Assembly: GCA_013398175.1 (NCBI GenBank)
Contig: VZRZ01002329.1
Coordinates: forward strand, 1,732,061 to 1,796,060
Direction of reading: 5' to 3'
From: Climacteris rufus
Lineage: Eukaryota; Chordata; Aves; Passeriformes; Climacteridae
Length of the DNA stretch: 64,000 nucleotides
Within the stretch, counting starts at the first letter, position 1. Each line of letters begins with the position of its first letter. Shown here piece after piece: positions 1 to 11,600 of this stretch. The position numbers and the translations under genes were made by a program. The notes below the pieces were generated by a model. It worked only from the letters and a program-made list of their open reading frames with translations, had not been told where the DNA came from and ran no database searches.

Positions 1-2884
1 CGTTAACTGGCCCTTAAAGGCAGAGTCTCCGTTTGAGAAGACTCTTAAATGATCTTACAGATAAAAATCTTCACAGAGAAATTTGGAGGAAATGCGTGCA
101 GCTGGTCCCCATTCTTTAGAAAAGTGTAAGGAGATGAAATGATGAAATTCCTTGTGCTAAGGAATACTTTTGTGATAAATCACCCCAGGATGATCATAGA
201 AATATATAAAAATTGTCCCACAAGGATCGTTTGAGCCAAATGATCTCTATTCAGCAGAGCTCTCGTCAGCTGCAGCGTGTCCATGTGTGCACAGAAACAC
301 CAGAGTCTGTTGCTGCATCTGCACATCGGGCTCCCTTTGTCAATGGGGACAGCTCAGAGAATATTTTATATGGCAAACAATTTCACCCAGTGCTGGTGAA
401 TCCTTTCTAGTTAGAATTTCACAGCATAACACTGGCAACTAATCAGTCAGGAGTGAAGTTATTCTGATTCCCTCAGCACCAATAGTTTTAGAGAGTGTTT
501 AGGAGAAGAAAATCATGTTCATATCCTGAAAAGAGACACAGACCACACAGAAGTCGAATTCAGAAGCAAAAAGTAATTGCTATCATTACTTTTGCTTGCA
601 CACCAACCTGTGTTGCACACCACGACAGTATTAGTCACCACCAGCTCTTTCTTTGCCTATGATACAGGCATCTCTGGTTGTTGTTAGTAGTAACTGTACA
701 AATGTTTTACTGGTTTGTTTGAAAATAAAAGGACCCTCTGCCATCCCAGTGGGGTGGACACCTGTAGCAGCCACAGCTTGGTGTGGGCTACACCTTGGAT
801 ACACAGTCCTGGAACTACAAAATCAATATAGGTTTAATTTCAGGTAGAATTCCTCTGAAGAAAAGCCTTTGTGCCTTGCACTGCCAAGGAGAGTAATCCT
901 CAGCAGGAATGTCCTCCCAAAGCATCCGATCCACTCATCTTCCTCTGCGAGTGCATCGCTAATTGTCAAACACTCCGGAGTCTAAACTGGACGTTACTGT
1001 GGGGGCTGTGCTCGCTCTCCAGCACTCTGGAGGGAAAGGGAGGTTAAACACACAGGTTTTAATGCTCAGGGAAAGTGCAAGGACCAGGTATGTGGTGGAC
1101 AAGGTTTATCTATTACAGATTTAGGAGAGGAGAAGGAATGAGTGGGAAGGGGGAGAAAAGAAAGGAAAGAAAAGAAAATAAATCAGAATAACATGCAGTA
1201 TATGTAACAATAAGGAGAAATGGGTGCTGAAAACCGAAATGCTTTGACAGTTTGGGCTATTTGATGTGCTAGTGAGAAATTAGTGTTAGCAATAAAAAGG
1301 AGCCAAGCAGAGAGCACCTGAGCAAGCAGAAGTGCTGGGGCTGTAAAGGGAATTTTGCCTCTTGAAGGACCAAGCTTCCCAGCATCTGGCCATCTAGATT
1401 GCAATTAACAGTAACAGCAATATCATCAGCTCCCATTACTGCTCCTGTTAGCCAGACTGGGAGCTCCTTGGTGCTCAGGAGCCTGCCCAAGGCAACCCCT
1501 CATGGGTTTGCCCACAGACTGCATCTGCTCACTGTCACAAAGCTCTTTGCTCTCTGAACTGTCACTCCAGGAGCATGATCATGTCACTGCACGAGCAGGG
1601 AGAGGAGGGAGGGCAATAAAGTGACTTAAACATATGAAAAGATCTAGAAAAAGAAGCTGTCAAAGATATGAACAAAATTAGACTGGAGAAGATGGCTAAC
1701 ATGGTAATTTATTCCAGCTAGATCGGTTCAAAAGGATGGGTCTGTTATTCATTAGAAAGCAAGAGAGAGTGGTTATGAACTGGAATCATGACATCAATTA
1801 ATTTCCCCATTAGTGGTGATTGGGGTAGCTGGCCAGCCCCGTGCAAATGAATACATGCAAGGAATTTCTTATGTCAATTTAGAATTACAGACTAATGTAA
1901 TTGTTAACCTTGGTGCTTCACATCCATTTTTAGAGCTTAATGAATCAACTGTCTAATTTGTCAATGTTGATTAAAAGATGAAAGAAATGGGAATACTTTC
2001 ATACGGGAAAGAAATTGCTTTTGAAAAAATAGAACCGATCCACTTTGTGTATGTAAAATCAGGCATGAAACTACTGAAGAAAGCAGAGTTTTTGAATCAG
2101 ACGTGCTTCTGGTCCCAGTCCAGCTGCACAATCAATGAAATATGCTTAAAAATGTGAGAGTGAAGCACAAGTTTAAGTTTACTAAAAAAAGATAAGTCTA
2201 AACTTATGCTTCCAATCAACCAGACTGGAATCTTTGATTAGATCTCTTAGATCTTTGATTGAATCAGGATTTAAATCAATGCCAGGCAAAAACCAGAGAT
2301 AAAACCAGTTGCAAACTAAAACGTGTTCTGCTTTGCATATACTCAAACTTTTTCAAAGCTCACAGCTGATGGGAAAAAAATGTAATTTTCAATTCTCACT
2401 GTAAAACCAGTATGCATCCCATGATGGTTTTGCATATGAGATAACCAGCTTCCATGAAACTATTCTCCCCTTTTGGGAAAGCAGAGGAGTCAGAAAAGGG
2501 GTGGCCTGGGATGGAGCCTGCAATCCCTGTGTCCTTTCAAGCACCGAAAAAATCACAGCAGTTAAGAATTAGTTCCTCAACCCCAAGAAGCCCCTGGGGA
2601 GCATTTGGCTGCATTTATGAAGAGGATTGAAAAAAATAAAGTGCTAACAATGTGGAGAACATTTAGGCATGTTGCCAAAGGACATGATACTCATCACGCA
2701 CATTCTTTGGAGACTCCTGGATGGCTTTCAGATCAAAACCCATCAACCTTTTTGTTATTTCTCTAGGAGAATTACAGTTCTCCAGAGGTTTCTCTATGAA
2801 TCCCTCCTTGAATTTAAAGCATGGTTAACCAGGAAATGCATCAGTATAAAACCTTGGCAGGTTTATGATCATAAGTCTGCTTAC
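1..2884 (-). other. CACNA1G: Downstream of exon 37: intron 37 (left edge)
   Basis: No recognisable last exon of Cav3.1. The only coding-like stretch is 823-981. The rest is AT-rich sequence without repeats I can name. Confidence 0.65.
823..981 (-). other. Possible additional 3' coding segment (unconfirmed)
   Basis: A 53-codon open stretch ending in TGA, directly after an acceptor-like tttag in phase 0, which is the phase exon 37 leaves. It starts TPECLTISDALAEEDEWIGC. Four CpGs fall in about 55 bp of otherwise CpG-poor intron. I do not recognise the peptide as part of Cav3.1, there is no good donor, and I see no AATAAA on the minus strand after the stop. It could be a lineage-specific exon, an alternative tail or chance. 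Confidence 0.22.
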
Positions 2885-3054
2885 CTGCCTGCGGAGCAGC
2901 CTTTCAGCAGAAGGAGAGTGCACCTGCTGGGAGACCTGGGGCTTGCTCTCCCCCACCAAATGGTTGTGAGCTCTTATGTGGTGGAAATGGTCCTTTGGGA
3001 TTTGCAGGAGAGAGCTGGTGTCTGCTGGCTGTGACTGCACCGATGCCTTTGAAC
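2885..3054 (-). CDS. CACNA1G: CACNA1G exon 37: C-tail
   Basis: 170 bp. Two bases complete Gly, then [37 protein letters not shown] and on to ERLLRRQ. It aligns with mammalian [21 protein letters not shown]...RPLRRQ. The start at cccctcacaag|GTTCA is chosen because only this acceptor gives phase 2; the AGs at TGCAG and CACAG downstream would break the frame. Donor CAG|gtaagc, phase 0. The next confirmed exon (mammalian IRTDSLD... region) is not seen in the window. Confidence 0.92.
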
Positions 3055-6000
3055 CTTGTGAGGGGACAAGAAACAGAAATGGGAAATGTTCATCTGAGGG
3101 TTGTGTCCCAACCTCAGTGACCTCCCAAGGAAAACTGCTCTGCTGTACCTTGGATCAGACAGGCACAGCAAAACCACTGAATTCAGCAACTGGCTCTCCA
3201 CAACTGGGAAAAAACTCCCATCTACTAATAAATTACCCCAGCATTGTCTATTATTTCATTTTTCTTGGCATTTTCCCTGATACAACTGGGACTAGCTCCT
3301 GTTAAGAATAGAAGATTAGGAACTACAAGTTCATCTGAACTGGCAATTCCTGCATCCCTGCTTTTGGGCCAATAACTTTGCAGGCAGCCTCACCTCCGAG
3401 CACCACAAGCATCTGACTTTGAAAGGCTCTAGAAGATGTCTCCATGCCTGAGCCTGCATGGAAACCAACTGCTGGGATCTCCAAACCAGCATGCACACGC
3501 TGGGAATGAAGTGAAAGGGAACAGCACCTGGCAGCTCTCAAGGCTGGTTTTACAAAGCCTCCCAGGAGAAGGAAACACACACTCTCCAGCCTCTCCCTGA
3601 CCCTTTGTGGTTGCTGGCTACTTCTTCTGAAAGGTTGGAAACTCTGCGTGCTCCCCCCACACACAGGCTCAACGTTTTTCAAAACAATTCATTTAACCTG
3701 GACTGCATCCCAGAGAATCTCATTTGTCCTGGAATCCTTCCCAGAACAACAGCCCCATTACGAAGGAGTATTCAAACAAATACCTCCTGCAAGCGCCAGT
3801 GTTTCTGACAACAAAACCTTCTCAGCTTGAAATATTATGGCTTGGTTGTGGTGATTTATTAGAGGCGCCTGGCACCTTTTGCTGTCTTCACTGCACTCTA
3901 TAACATTACAAACTGTAAACAGGTGGGGGTGACTTCTCCCACCCTGACATTGTAGGTGGAGGAGGACAATGATACGTCAAAATTTGGGCACCTTACCCAT
4001 CTCCTAGCACTCTGGCCTGCTTAAGACAATTGGAATTTCACCAGCAGGAGAAAAACACAAAAGGTTTAATTGCTTAATGTGGTTATAAGACAGCAGCTTT
4101 ACCTCTCCAAAATACCTCTCCTACACCTCAGTGGAACAGTTTTTCCTGTGGATTTACAAGGGTGCAATGCCTGTTCCCAGCAAGCCAGGGCTGTCAGACA
4201 GGGCTATTCAGTTCTCCAAGCTGAAAGTGGGAAGTGAAATCTTGAAAAAGAAAGGACTGAGAAATTACCCAGTCCCTTGTTGACATAGTTTTTGTTCAAG
4301 ACAGTACAAATACATCCCAATTAAGGATCAACAATGAAGCACTGGAAATTCCCTCTGTAGCAAACATGATCCTTTCGTATGGTCAGGAATTTCTTGAACT
4401 GCTACAGAGACCCATAAATTCTGCCTCGACTGAAGGTAATGGGAGATTTGCTATTGATTTCAATGGGATTTTAGCTGCACCATTAGCATTATGTGCAAAC
4501 AGGTTCTTCAAAGCACCGCTCTTGACCTTGAAAATTGTGTACTGTGGCAGAGATTTCTCACAACACCAGATTCATCTTCCTCCCTTGTGCCCACATCTCT
4601 TTTTTTTTGCTTCTGTTCCACAGTTGCTATTCATCCAAATTCTTATTACTATGCAAATTTCAACATCTTATTTCTAATCTGTTCAAATCTCCTACCATTC
4701 TGAACAGTGCTGAAATTATGTTCTGCTTAGAGGCTTTCAAATGGCAACGCTTGTAAAAACTTCTCTGTCTTATCTGTGACAAATGTCTAAAATGATGGCC
4801 TGCACAGACGAATTAAAGGCGGCTCCATTCATTTCCCAGCCCCAGGTCACCCCTGGCAGGCAGAGGAAATGGGGCACAGGGATAAGCTCTGGGAGGCAGC
4901 TGCAAGGACAGGTCCAGAGGTGCAGGCAGGGAGAGCCCTCCCTGTACCTAAGAATATCTCTGAATTTAGCTCTAAGATGTATATCCCAACCACACACACT
5001 GGGAAGAACAATTCCACGCTCTCTCATTTTCCCATTCATCTCACACTGAGATGTCTCCCAATTCAGCACATTTATGTTCATTTTACAGGCATTTAGAGAC
5101 ACCATCTTCCCATCTTTCACAGATGTTCCCAGATAGAGCTTCCAAAACCTGCCAGAACAGGTACTGCTGCAAAAAGCTGACAGGAGGAAATATTTTTCTA
5201 CTGGAATCTCTGCTCTGGGGCCAGGTGGGACAGGTGAAGCCCAGACTGTAGGGACTGCAACCTTAGAGAACCAGGCAGGGGGACCATCAGTATTGAGCCA
5301 GGCCACAGTCACACTGCCAAAAAGTTCTAAGGAAAGGAGTTTTCCTTAACAGCCTGGAGTTTGTAAATTGGGGAGGGATTTTGCAAGTTGTGGAGGGACT
5401 TGGCAAGCTGTGGAGGGACTTTGTAAATTGTGGAGGGACTTTGCAAGTTGTAGAGGTACTTTTCAAAGCCATTCCATAGGTCTAGACACCAACACCTCCC
5501 TGGTAATCAACAGGAATTTTCTCCCTCCTACTGAAGAGCTTGGAAAACGCCAGCTCTTGCTCTGTTGGAAAATCCTGCTCTTGTCCCAGCTGGGAGATGG
5601 GTACCTGACTGGGACTTGTGATGTGCCGGCTTCCTGTCGCCCAGGGAGGCAGGGCAGGGGCTGGAGTAGGGCGGCTGGAACATGTAGCTGTCATTTGGCA
5701 GGGAGTGGGTGCGTCCCACCGAGGGCTTCCTCACGCTCAGCAGGTCCTTGCTGGGGGACAGGGTCAGGGTGTCGTCCTTGGAGCGGAGATCAGCCTGAGG
5801 GGAAGAGAATCGTGAGGAGAGCAGAGGCAGAAGGGTGGGAAAGAGGAGAAGTGCCCAGAAACGCGAGCGACAGCCACTGCAACCAGGATGGCACGATGGG
5901 CATGCACAGGGTGCACGAATGGATCTACCAGGGAGCCATCCCCCTCCTCTGGGGTTGTCAATAAACTGTCACACAATGGACCACAGAAACAGAGGAAGCC

Positions 6001-8561
6001 ACACCGTAGGAATAAACCATGACTATTTCAGGGATGTGCAAAGAAGGCATCATGCCTCAAGGCCAGCAAAGGTCACATGCTTGGCAGAACTTTGACCCTC
6101 TGCTCCCTAGGTGCCCTCATCAGCCAGGCAGGCTTTTGCAAAGGTGAGTAGCTTCCTCGTCTGACAACAAAAGAAAGAAAAACAAATGAAGAAAAAAAAA
6201 AAAAACCCAAATACAAAAACTGGTTTACCAAAAATATTTTCTGTTCTGGCTCGCAGCACAATTTTATTGGATTTTCTTCTCATAATGAATAACTAAACCT
6301 ATTTTATTGAAAAGGATATCTAAACCTACTGCTTCAGGGTGAAAGTCATTCTCTAATTAGAAGGGCTCTAATGCAGGCAAGGGTTATTGTATATATGTTG
6401 ACTGTGGAATTTTTACAGCCAAAGAGACTCTTGGAATGGGCAGCCCCAGAGGCAATATCGAGTGGATTCAGGTCTGACTTCATAAGAAAATATCTCCATC
6501 CCAGAAATGTTCTTGTGTGTTATTGTCTTGGACATTATTAGCAAAAACGGAAGCAAAGTTGTCTTCCCCGTGTATTTCTAATGAAACAAATATTTACTCT
6601 TTAAAAACTCTCAATTGGAAAACACAGGAATAAGATTGTGTCAGTGTGCGCTGATACAGTATTTGGCTGATCATTTTTGGAAAACTTTAAATCTTACTGT
6701 CTGACAAATTTTCCCTTCACTCAGTGCATTACAGGTTTTCTGGAATCGACACTGAGATTTTTTTTGGTCCCAATTTTATCCTTCGGTTACAAAAACAAAA
6801 TTTCACTATGGCATTCCATTTGCATAAGAAACATGATGACATTAAAAGGAATTTGCAAAAAGGAAAGAAAAAAAAGAGGAAAAAAAGAAGAAAAGACAGG
6901 GAAGGGAAAAAAACCAAGACCACTGTTGCAAATATAATGAACAAAACAGGTCTGCACTGCCATGCAGCATTTGTTTCAGTCCTTGGGAAACTGCTGATTT
7001 GGATATAGCTTGGATACAGCCTGGATAAGGGAGACTGCAGTCTTCTGATACAGCTCAGGGAAGGAGAGCAAAACCTCTACTGGTAAAGCTGAGAATGGGT
7101 TTGGGAACCTCTCTGTCCCTCCCTGCCTTCCCCTTCTGCCCAGACCATGATATTTTGGCCATCTGACCAAGTTTAAAGCAGAAAAGGTGGCCTGAAACAT
7201 GAGATCCCAAACTCAGACCCATGTGTATCTGAACATGGGAAATTGGATTCAAGATCCCATCCAAATCCAACCTTTAGTGAACCTTTAGGTTCATTGACAG
7301 GATCCAATACCGCAGCAGGCTCGCTTCCACTTTTGGATCATCCTGGGGGAAATCTCATGAGTGAGCTTCATGAAAACCATTGAAAATGGCTGCAAAATGA
7401 TCCTCCCAGTCCAGCCCACAGAGCAGTGGGAGCACATGACTTTTTGGTTCAGTGGTACTTTTGAAAAACATGTTGTTTTGGCTTGACTGAAAATCAAATC
7501 CAAGTTTTCCTTGAACCAAAAAAAAAAAAAAAAAAATCCCAATCCAAATCTATTTTGAGTCAAACAAAACATTCGGAGATATTTTTCAACTAAAGCCACA
7601 TCTAAATGAAATGTAAAAGTATTGCATTTAGAGGAGATGTCAATGAAAGCTTGCAGTTTTTCAGGAGTCTGGGCAACTGCTGTGACCAAACAGTTTGTTG
7701 GTATTGACAAAAACTCACAAAATCCTTTGTTCAACATGGTTTTGCTTTTTTTGGAGGGGGGAGAAAAACCATCTTTCCTGGCTATAACCTCGAGACTTTG
7801 CAGTGCTGTCAAACAAGTTTGTCTAATCTGATTCAAAACTAGAAGGGTTTCTCCTCTGTCCAACTCTCCAGACTAATTTTGAAACAAAAAGTCTCATACA
7901 AGAAATTAAACATAGTTTACAAAATCTTTTGCACAGGATGCCATGAAGCATGATGGGAAATATTGTCACGGTTTAAGAGATGTTTCCCAAATAACTGCTA
8001 ATTAGGGTGACAGTCGACTAATATGGCACAAAATTTATGAACAACACAAACATCCAAAGGCAGGTACATGAACAACAACAAAGAAAACAAAAATGATCTA
8101 AAAATGTTGGGAGAGGAGTTATGTCTGTTGTACAGCAGAAAAAAAGCACTTGACTGCTACACAGCTAAAAATGTCTAATGTTCCAAAGGGGAGATGGTTA
8201 AGGCAGGGTTCAAAATACTGGTTATGCCAGTCAAAAAGACACCGAATTGTCCAAAATGACTTTTTTTTTCCAGTGTGGTGACTGCTAGAAATAATTCTCA
8301 AAACAAGCATCATGTCAGAGAGATCCCCATCTGATATTTGTAAAATAAACAGTCTGGCACCAATCATGCAAAAAGCCTTGTGGTGCCTGTGTTCATAAAG
8401 GCAAAAATCCACTACAAACCGAGGGGTGGGGGCTGACCCCTCAGCAGAGGACACGAGTCATTAGCTCATGGGTGTCTCTTCACGCAGCATCACTGATTTG
8501 TTTCAGATGGGGAGGAAATGTCAACCTTGATGCTTTCCAAAACAGTTTGGTTTTTTTTTTT

Positions 8562-8609
<48 letters not shown>

Positions 8610-11600
8610 CTATTTTGAAAAAAANTTTTTTTTGCTAATTTACATGTAGAAAACACATTGCTTTTACATAAGACACCAAAAGAAAAACTGAAATAACTAC
8701 TTACTCCTTGCAAGGAGCCAAGTTTGTGGACAAGAGTGACAAAACCCAGGATCTAATGGCATTAAGGACAGTGTCCTGTTCAGGGGAGAGGTTGTTGCTA
8801 TTTGGGAATGGGCTGGAACTGGAAATGCCATTAGGCAGGTGTAGAGGTGGGAGCAGTATTTCGAACCCTGTAAACATCAGACTACACAGTGACCAGTGTA
8901 TGTACATTGCTTTCCAGAGAATTAAGTAAGTGTGTGTTAGTGTCATCAGGAAAAGAGTCATCCGTCAGAGCTAAGGACCAGGACTTTTCAGAGAGAATAT
9001 CTGACGTCAAAGACAGAGCCTCCATCTCAGCTAGAGGGATCTAAAGGGAGAGATGATTAAACATAAGAAACCAGGACACAAATATTTTGGAAAAGAAAAT
9101 TTTAAAAAAGAAAAAAAAAAGTATCATAATCTCCATACTTCTAGACACTAAAGCAATATCCCTGCAGTGGGAGAAGCTACATCATGCACATTGTTACCGG
9201 AGTCAGAACATTAAAGAAATAAAATATAACAAAGAAATTAAACAAGGAGTGGGACATTCATACTTCAGTGCTTACCAGTGATCTGGGAGGGGGTTTAAAA
9301 CCAAACACTAATGCTAGCCTTGTATTTTGCTGTTCTGCTGTCTACATGAAGAAGCAAAAGTAACATTACTTTTATACTAGAGAGATTTATCCTCTTGGCT
9401 GTGATCAAACACAAGAGGCTTCAAGATCTGGCTTCTCTGAAGTTCCCTTCCTCGCCAATAACCATGCTGGTTTCTAAGCTAAACTTGTTGAGTCTGCAAA
9501 GATTCCCCAACAGCAAAACCATTTTCCAGGTGGGTATGGAGCATGGATTTCCCTGTGCCCCAGGGAGGGTGCAGGTGGGACCATAATTCACTTCCTAATG
9601 GCTAAAAGGGGACAGGGAGAAACTTCAAACTTGATTTTGGTCAGCAAACGCCTTCCTGGTGTTTTCACCGTGTTTTGGCTGGTTAAAGAGCCTCCAGTGC
9701 CACCAATAACTGTCCTACTAAAACAGCCACCTGTGTTTTTGAGCCCCCAAATTCCCCCCAGCCCTGGCAGCAGCTGCCTCCTCCTGAGCAATCCCAAGCT
9801 GGGAATCCCAGCATTGAGCAATCCCAAACTGGGAATTGGCACTGCACAGCCACACTCCCTCTGTTCCCATGCATCTTGCACTGACACATCCCCACTGAAG
9901 GCATTCAAACAATCGATAAAAACCCTTATCAAAACAGTGATGAAGCTCTCTCCCTAGACACAGAGGTCTTTTTATAAGAATTGTGAAAATGTCACTTCAG
10001 ATTTTGCAGGAAAAAAAAGGGGGGGAAGGGGACTGCAGCATCTCCCCCAGAGCAGCAGCCCTTCCCAAATCCCCTCCCTGGATACAGTGCTCATGGCACC
10101 AGGAATGGCATTTTATCAGGTAACCTGCAGACCTGGCCCACGCTCTCAGGGGCTGCCTGCTCTGGGCAAGTCCCAGGTGCTTCCTTTTCATTTCTCACTT
10201 GCTTTTTTTTTTTTTTTTTTGGCCATCCTCTATGCTTGAAAAGTCTTTCAGCAGCAATATATCTTCCAAGAGAAAACACAGAGGCCCAGATCTCTTGCAT
10301 TGAAGTTGTCAAAGGACTGGGTTTTCTCACTCTCAGAAATGGCATCCGTGGGGTGGAACAAACCCGGCGATGAGTGAGCCTGGAGAGGCTCAAAATTCAG
10401 CTGAGATAAGTAAGAGGCTCGGGCTCCTCTCATCTAACCTTGGCTTTGATATCTCCTCTAACACAGTCATCTGCTGGCAGTGGATGAGAGAGATGCTTTG
10501 GAGCTCCTGATTTCGTATGAGGCTCCCCAAAAAGGCATCACTGCAAAGGCTGCCAGCCCGAGGACAGCAATCCCTGACAGGGACCCTCCAACCGGAGCCA
10601 GGAAAAGGCTGAGCAGGAGCGTGGTGGACACCAGCAGCTCCTGCCTGCTGGAGCTGCCCCGCTGGGAGCTGCTATTAATCAGGTTGCTTTCAGCAAGTCC
10701 CAGCACTGCTCTAAATTCCTGACTTGCCTGAGAACATGACAAATGGTGTGAACAGAAAAGCCAAAATGTAAACAAAACATCACCCCCCTTCAGCCTTCCC
10801 AAACCCAAAATTGAGTTTGAAGCCGTCAAAACATTTTGTTGGAAACATCCAACTGATTTAGACCAGTTTTAATTACCGGGGGGGAGTGGGGGGGAAGCTT
10901 AAATTTTAAAAGAAAAAGCCATTGCAGACTGGAATGCTATATTTTTTCATTATGGAAATGTCAAAACAAACCCATTTTTTTTTGCTGCAGCAGCACTTTC
11001 CAGTGAAAAATGTTGTGACAAAAAATTTTCAACCAGCTCTCACTGAGTTTCCTACTGACCCTCTGCCTTCCCTGCCAAAGCTACTGTCTCCATTCCTCTG
11101 GCAATTCTTAGAGGCAACCACTTCTTATAGCTTAATAGACTCTGGGATGCAATATGGAGCAACCAGGGGGAGACATGTTACCCTGCTATATAAAGATCTG
11201 CTGTAGGATTTCATTTTACCTAGGCTTGTTCCTTTCCTCTAATGAACCACCGAGAGTTGGGTAATTTAGAGTGTCAGTGAGCTCATAAATAAGCACACTG
11301 ATTTAACAAGAAAACTTCTGCTATTTTTAGCCAGAAAATGGGGGAAAAAATAGATCAAGAAATATGGAATTTGTTCAATTCCAACTGCAGGAAAAAATAG
11401 GTATGCTTGAATTATTATTATGGTCACTGCTGTGTTTTAGTGAAAATATTTGCTTTAAGGAATAATACACTTTGAAAAGTAGGTATTTTATTCTAGGAGG
11501 TAAATGAACTAATTTTAAACAAATACTGCCTGTTTGAGAAAGCACTGGAGCACAGAGTTACTTTTGTGCATCATTAAGGGCTGCCTCCCCTCCTAAATTC

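Larger units (their letters stand above)
3055..5604 (-). other. CACNA1G: Intron 36
   Basis: 2550 bp. Contains the 20-bp minisatellite (5361-5460) and an old repeat fragment (4420-4480). No exon seen. Confidence 0.88.

Noticed and set aside
4770..5312. 180-residue minus-strand frame in intron 36
   Set aside because: No phase-matched splice sites and no family similarity.
7291..7863. 190-residue minus-strand frame
   Set aside because: No splice context, low-complexity Phe run from a poly-A tract, no recognised domain; chance frame in intron 35.
10467..10829. Hydrophobic 120-residue minus-strand frame
   Set aside because: Looks membrane-like by chance (C/T-rich sequence); no splice sites in phase and not needed for the channel.
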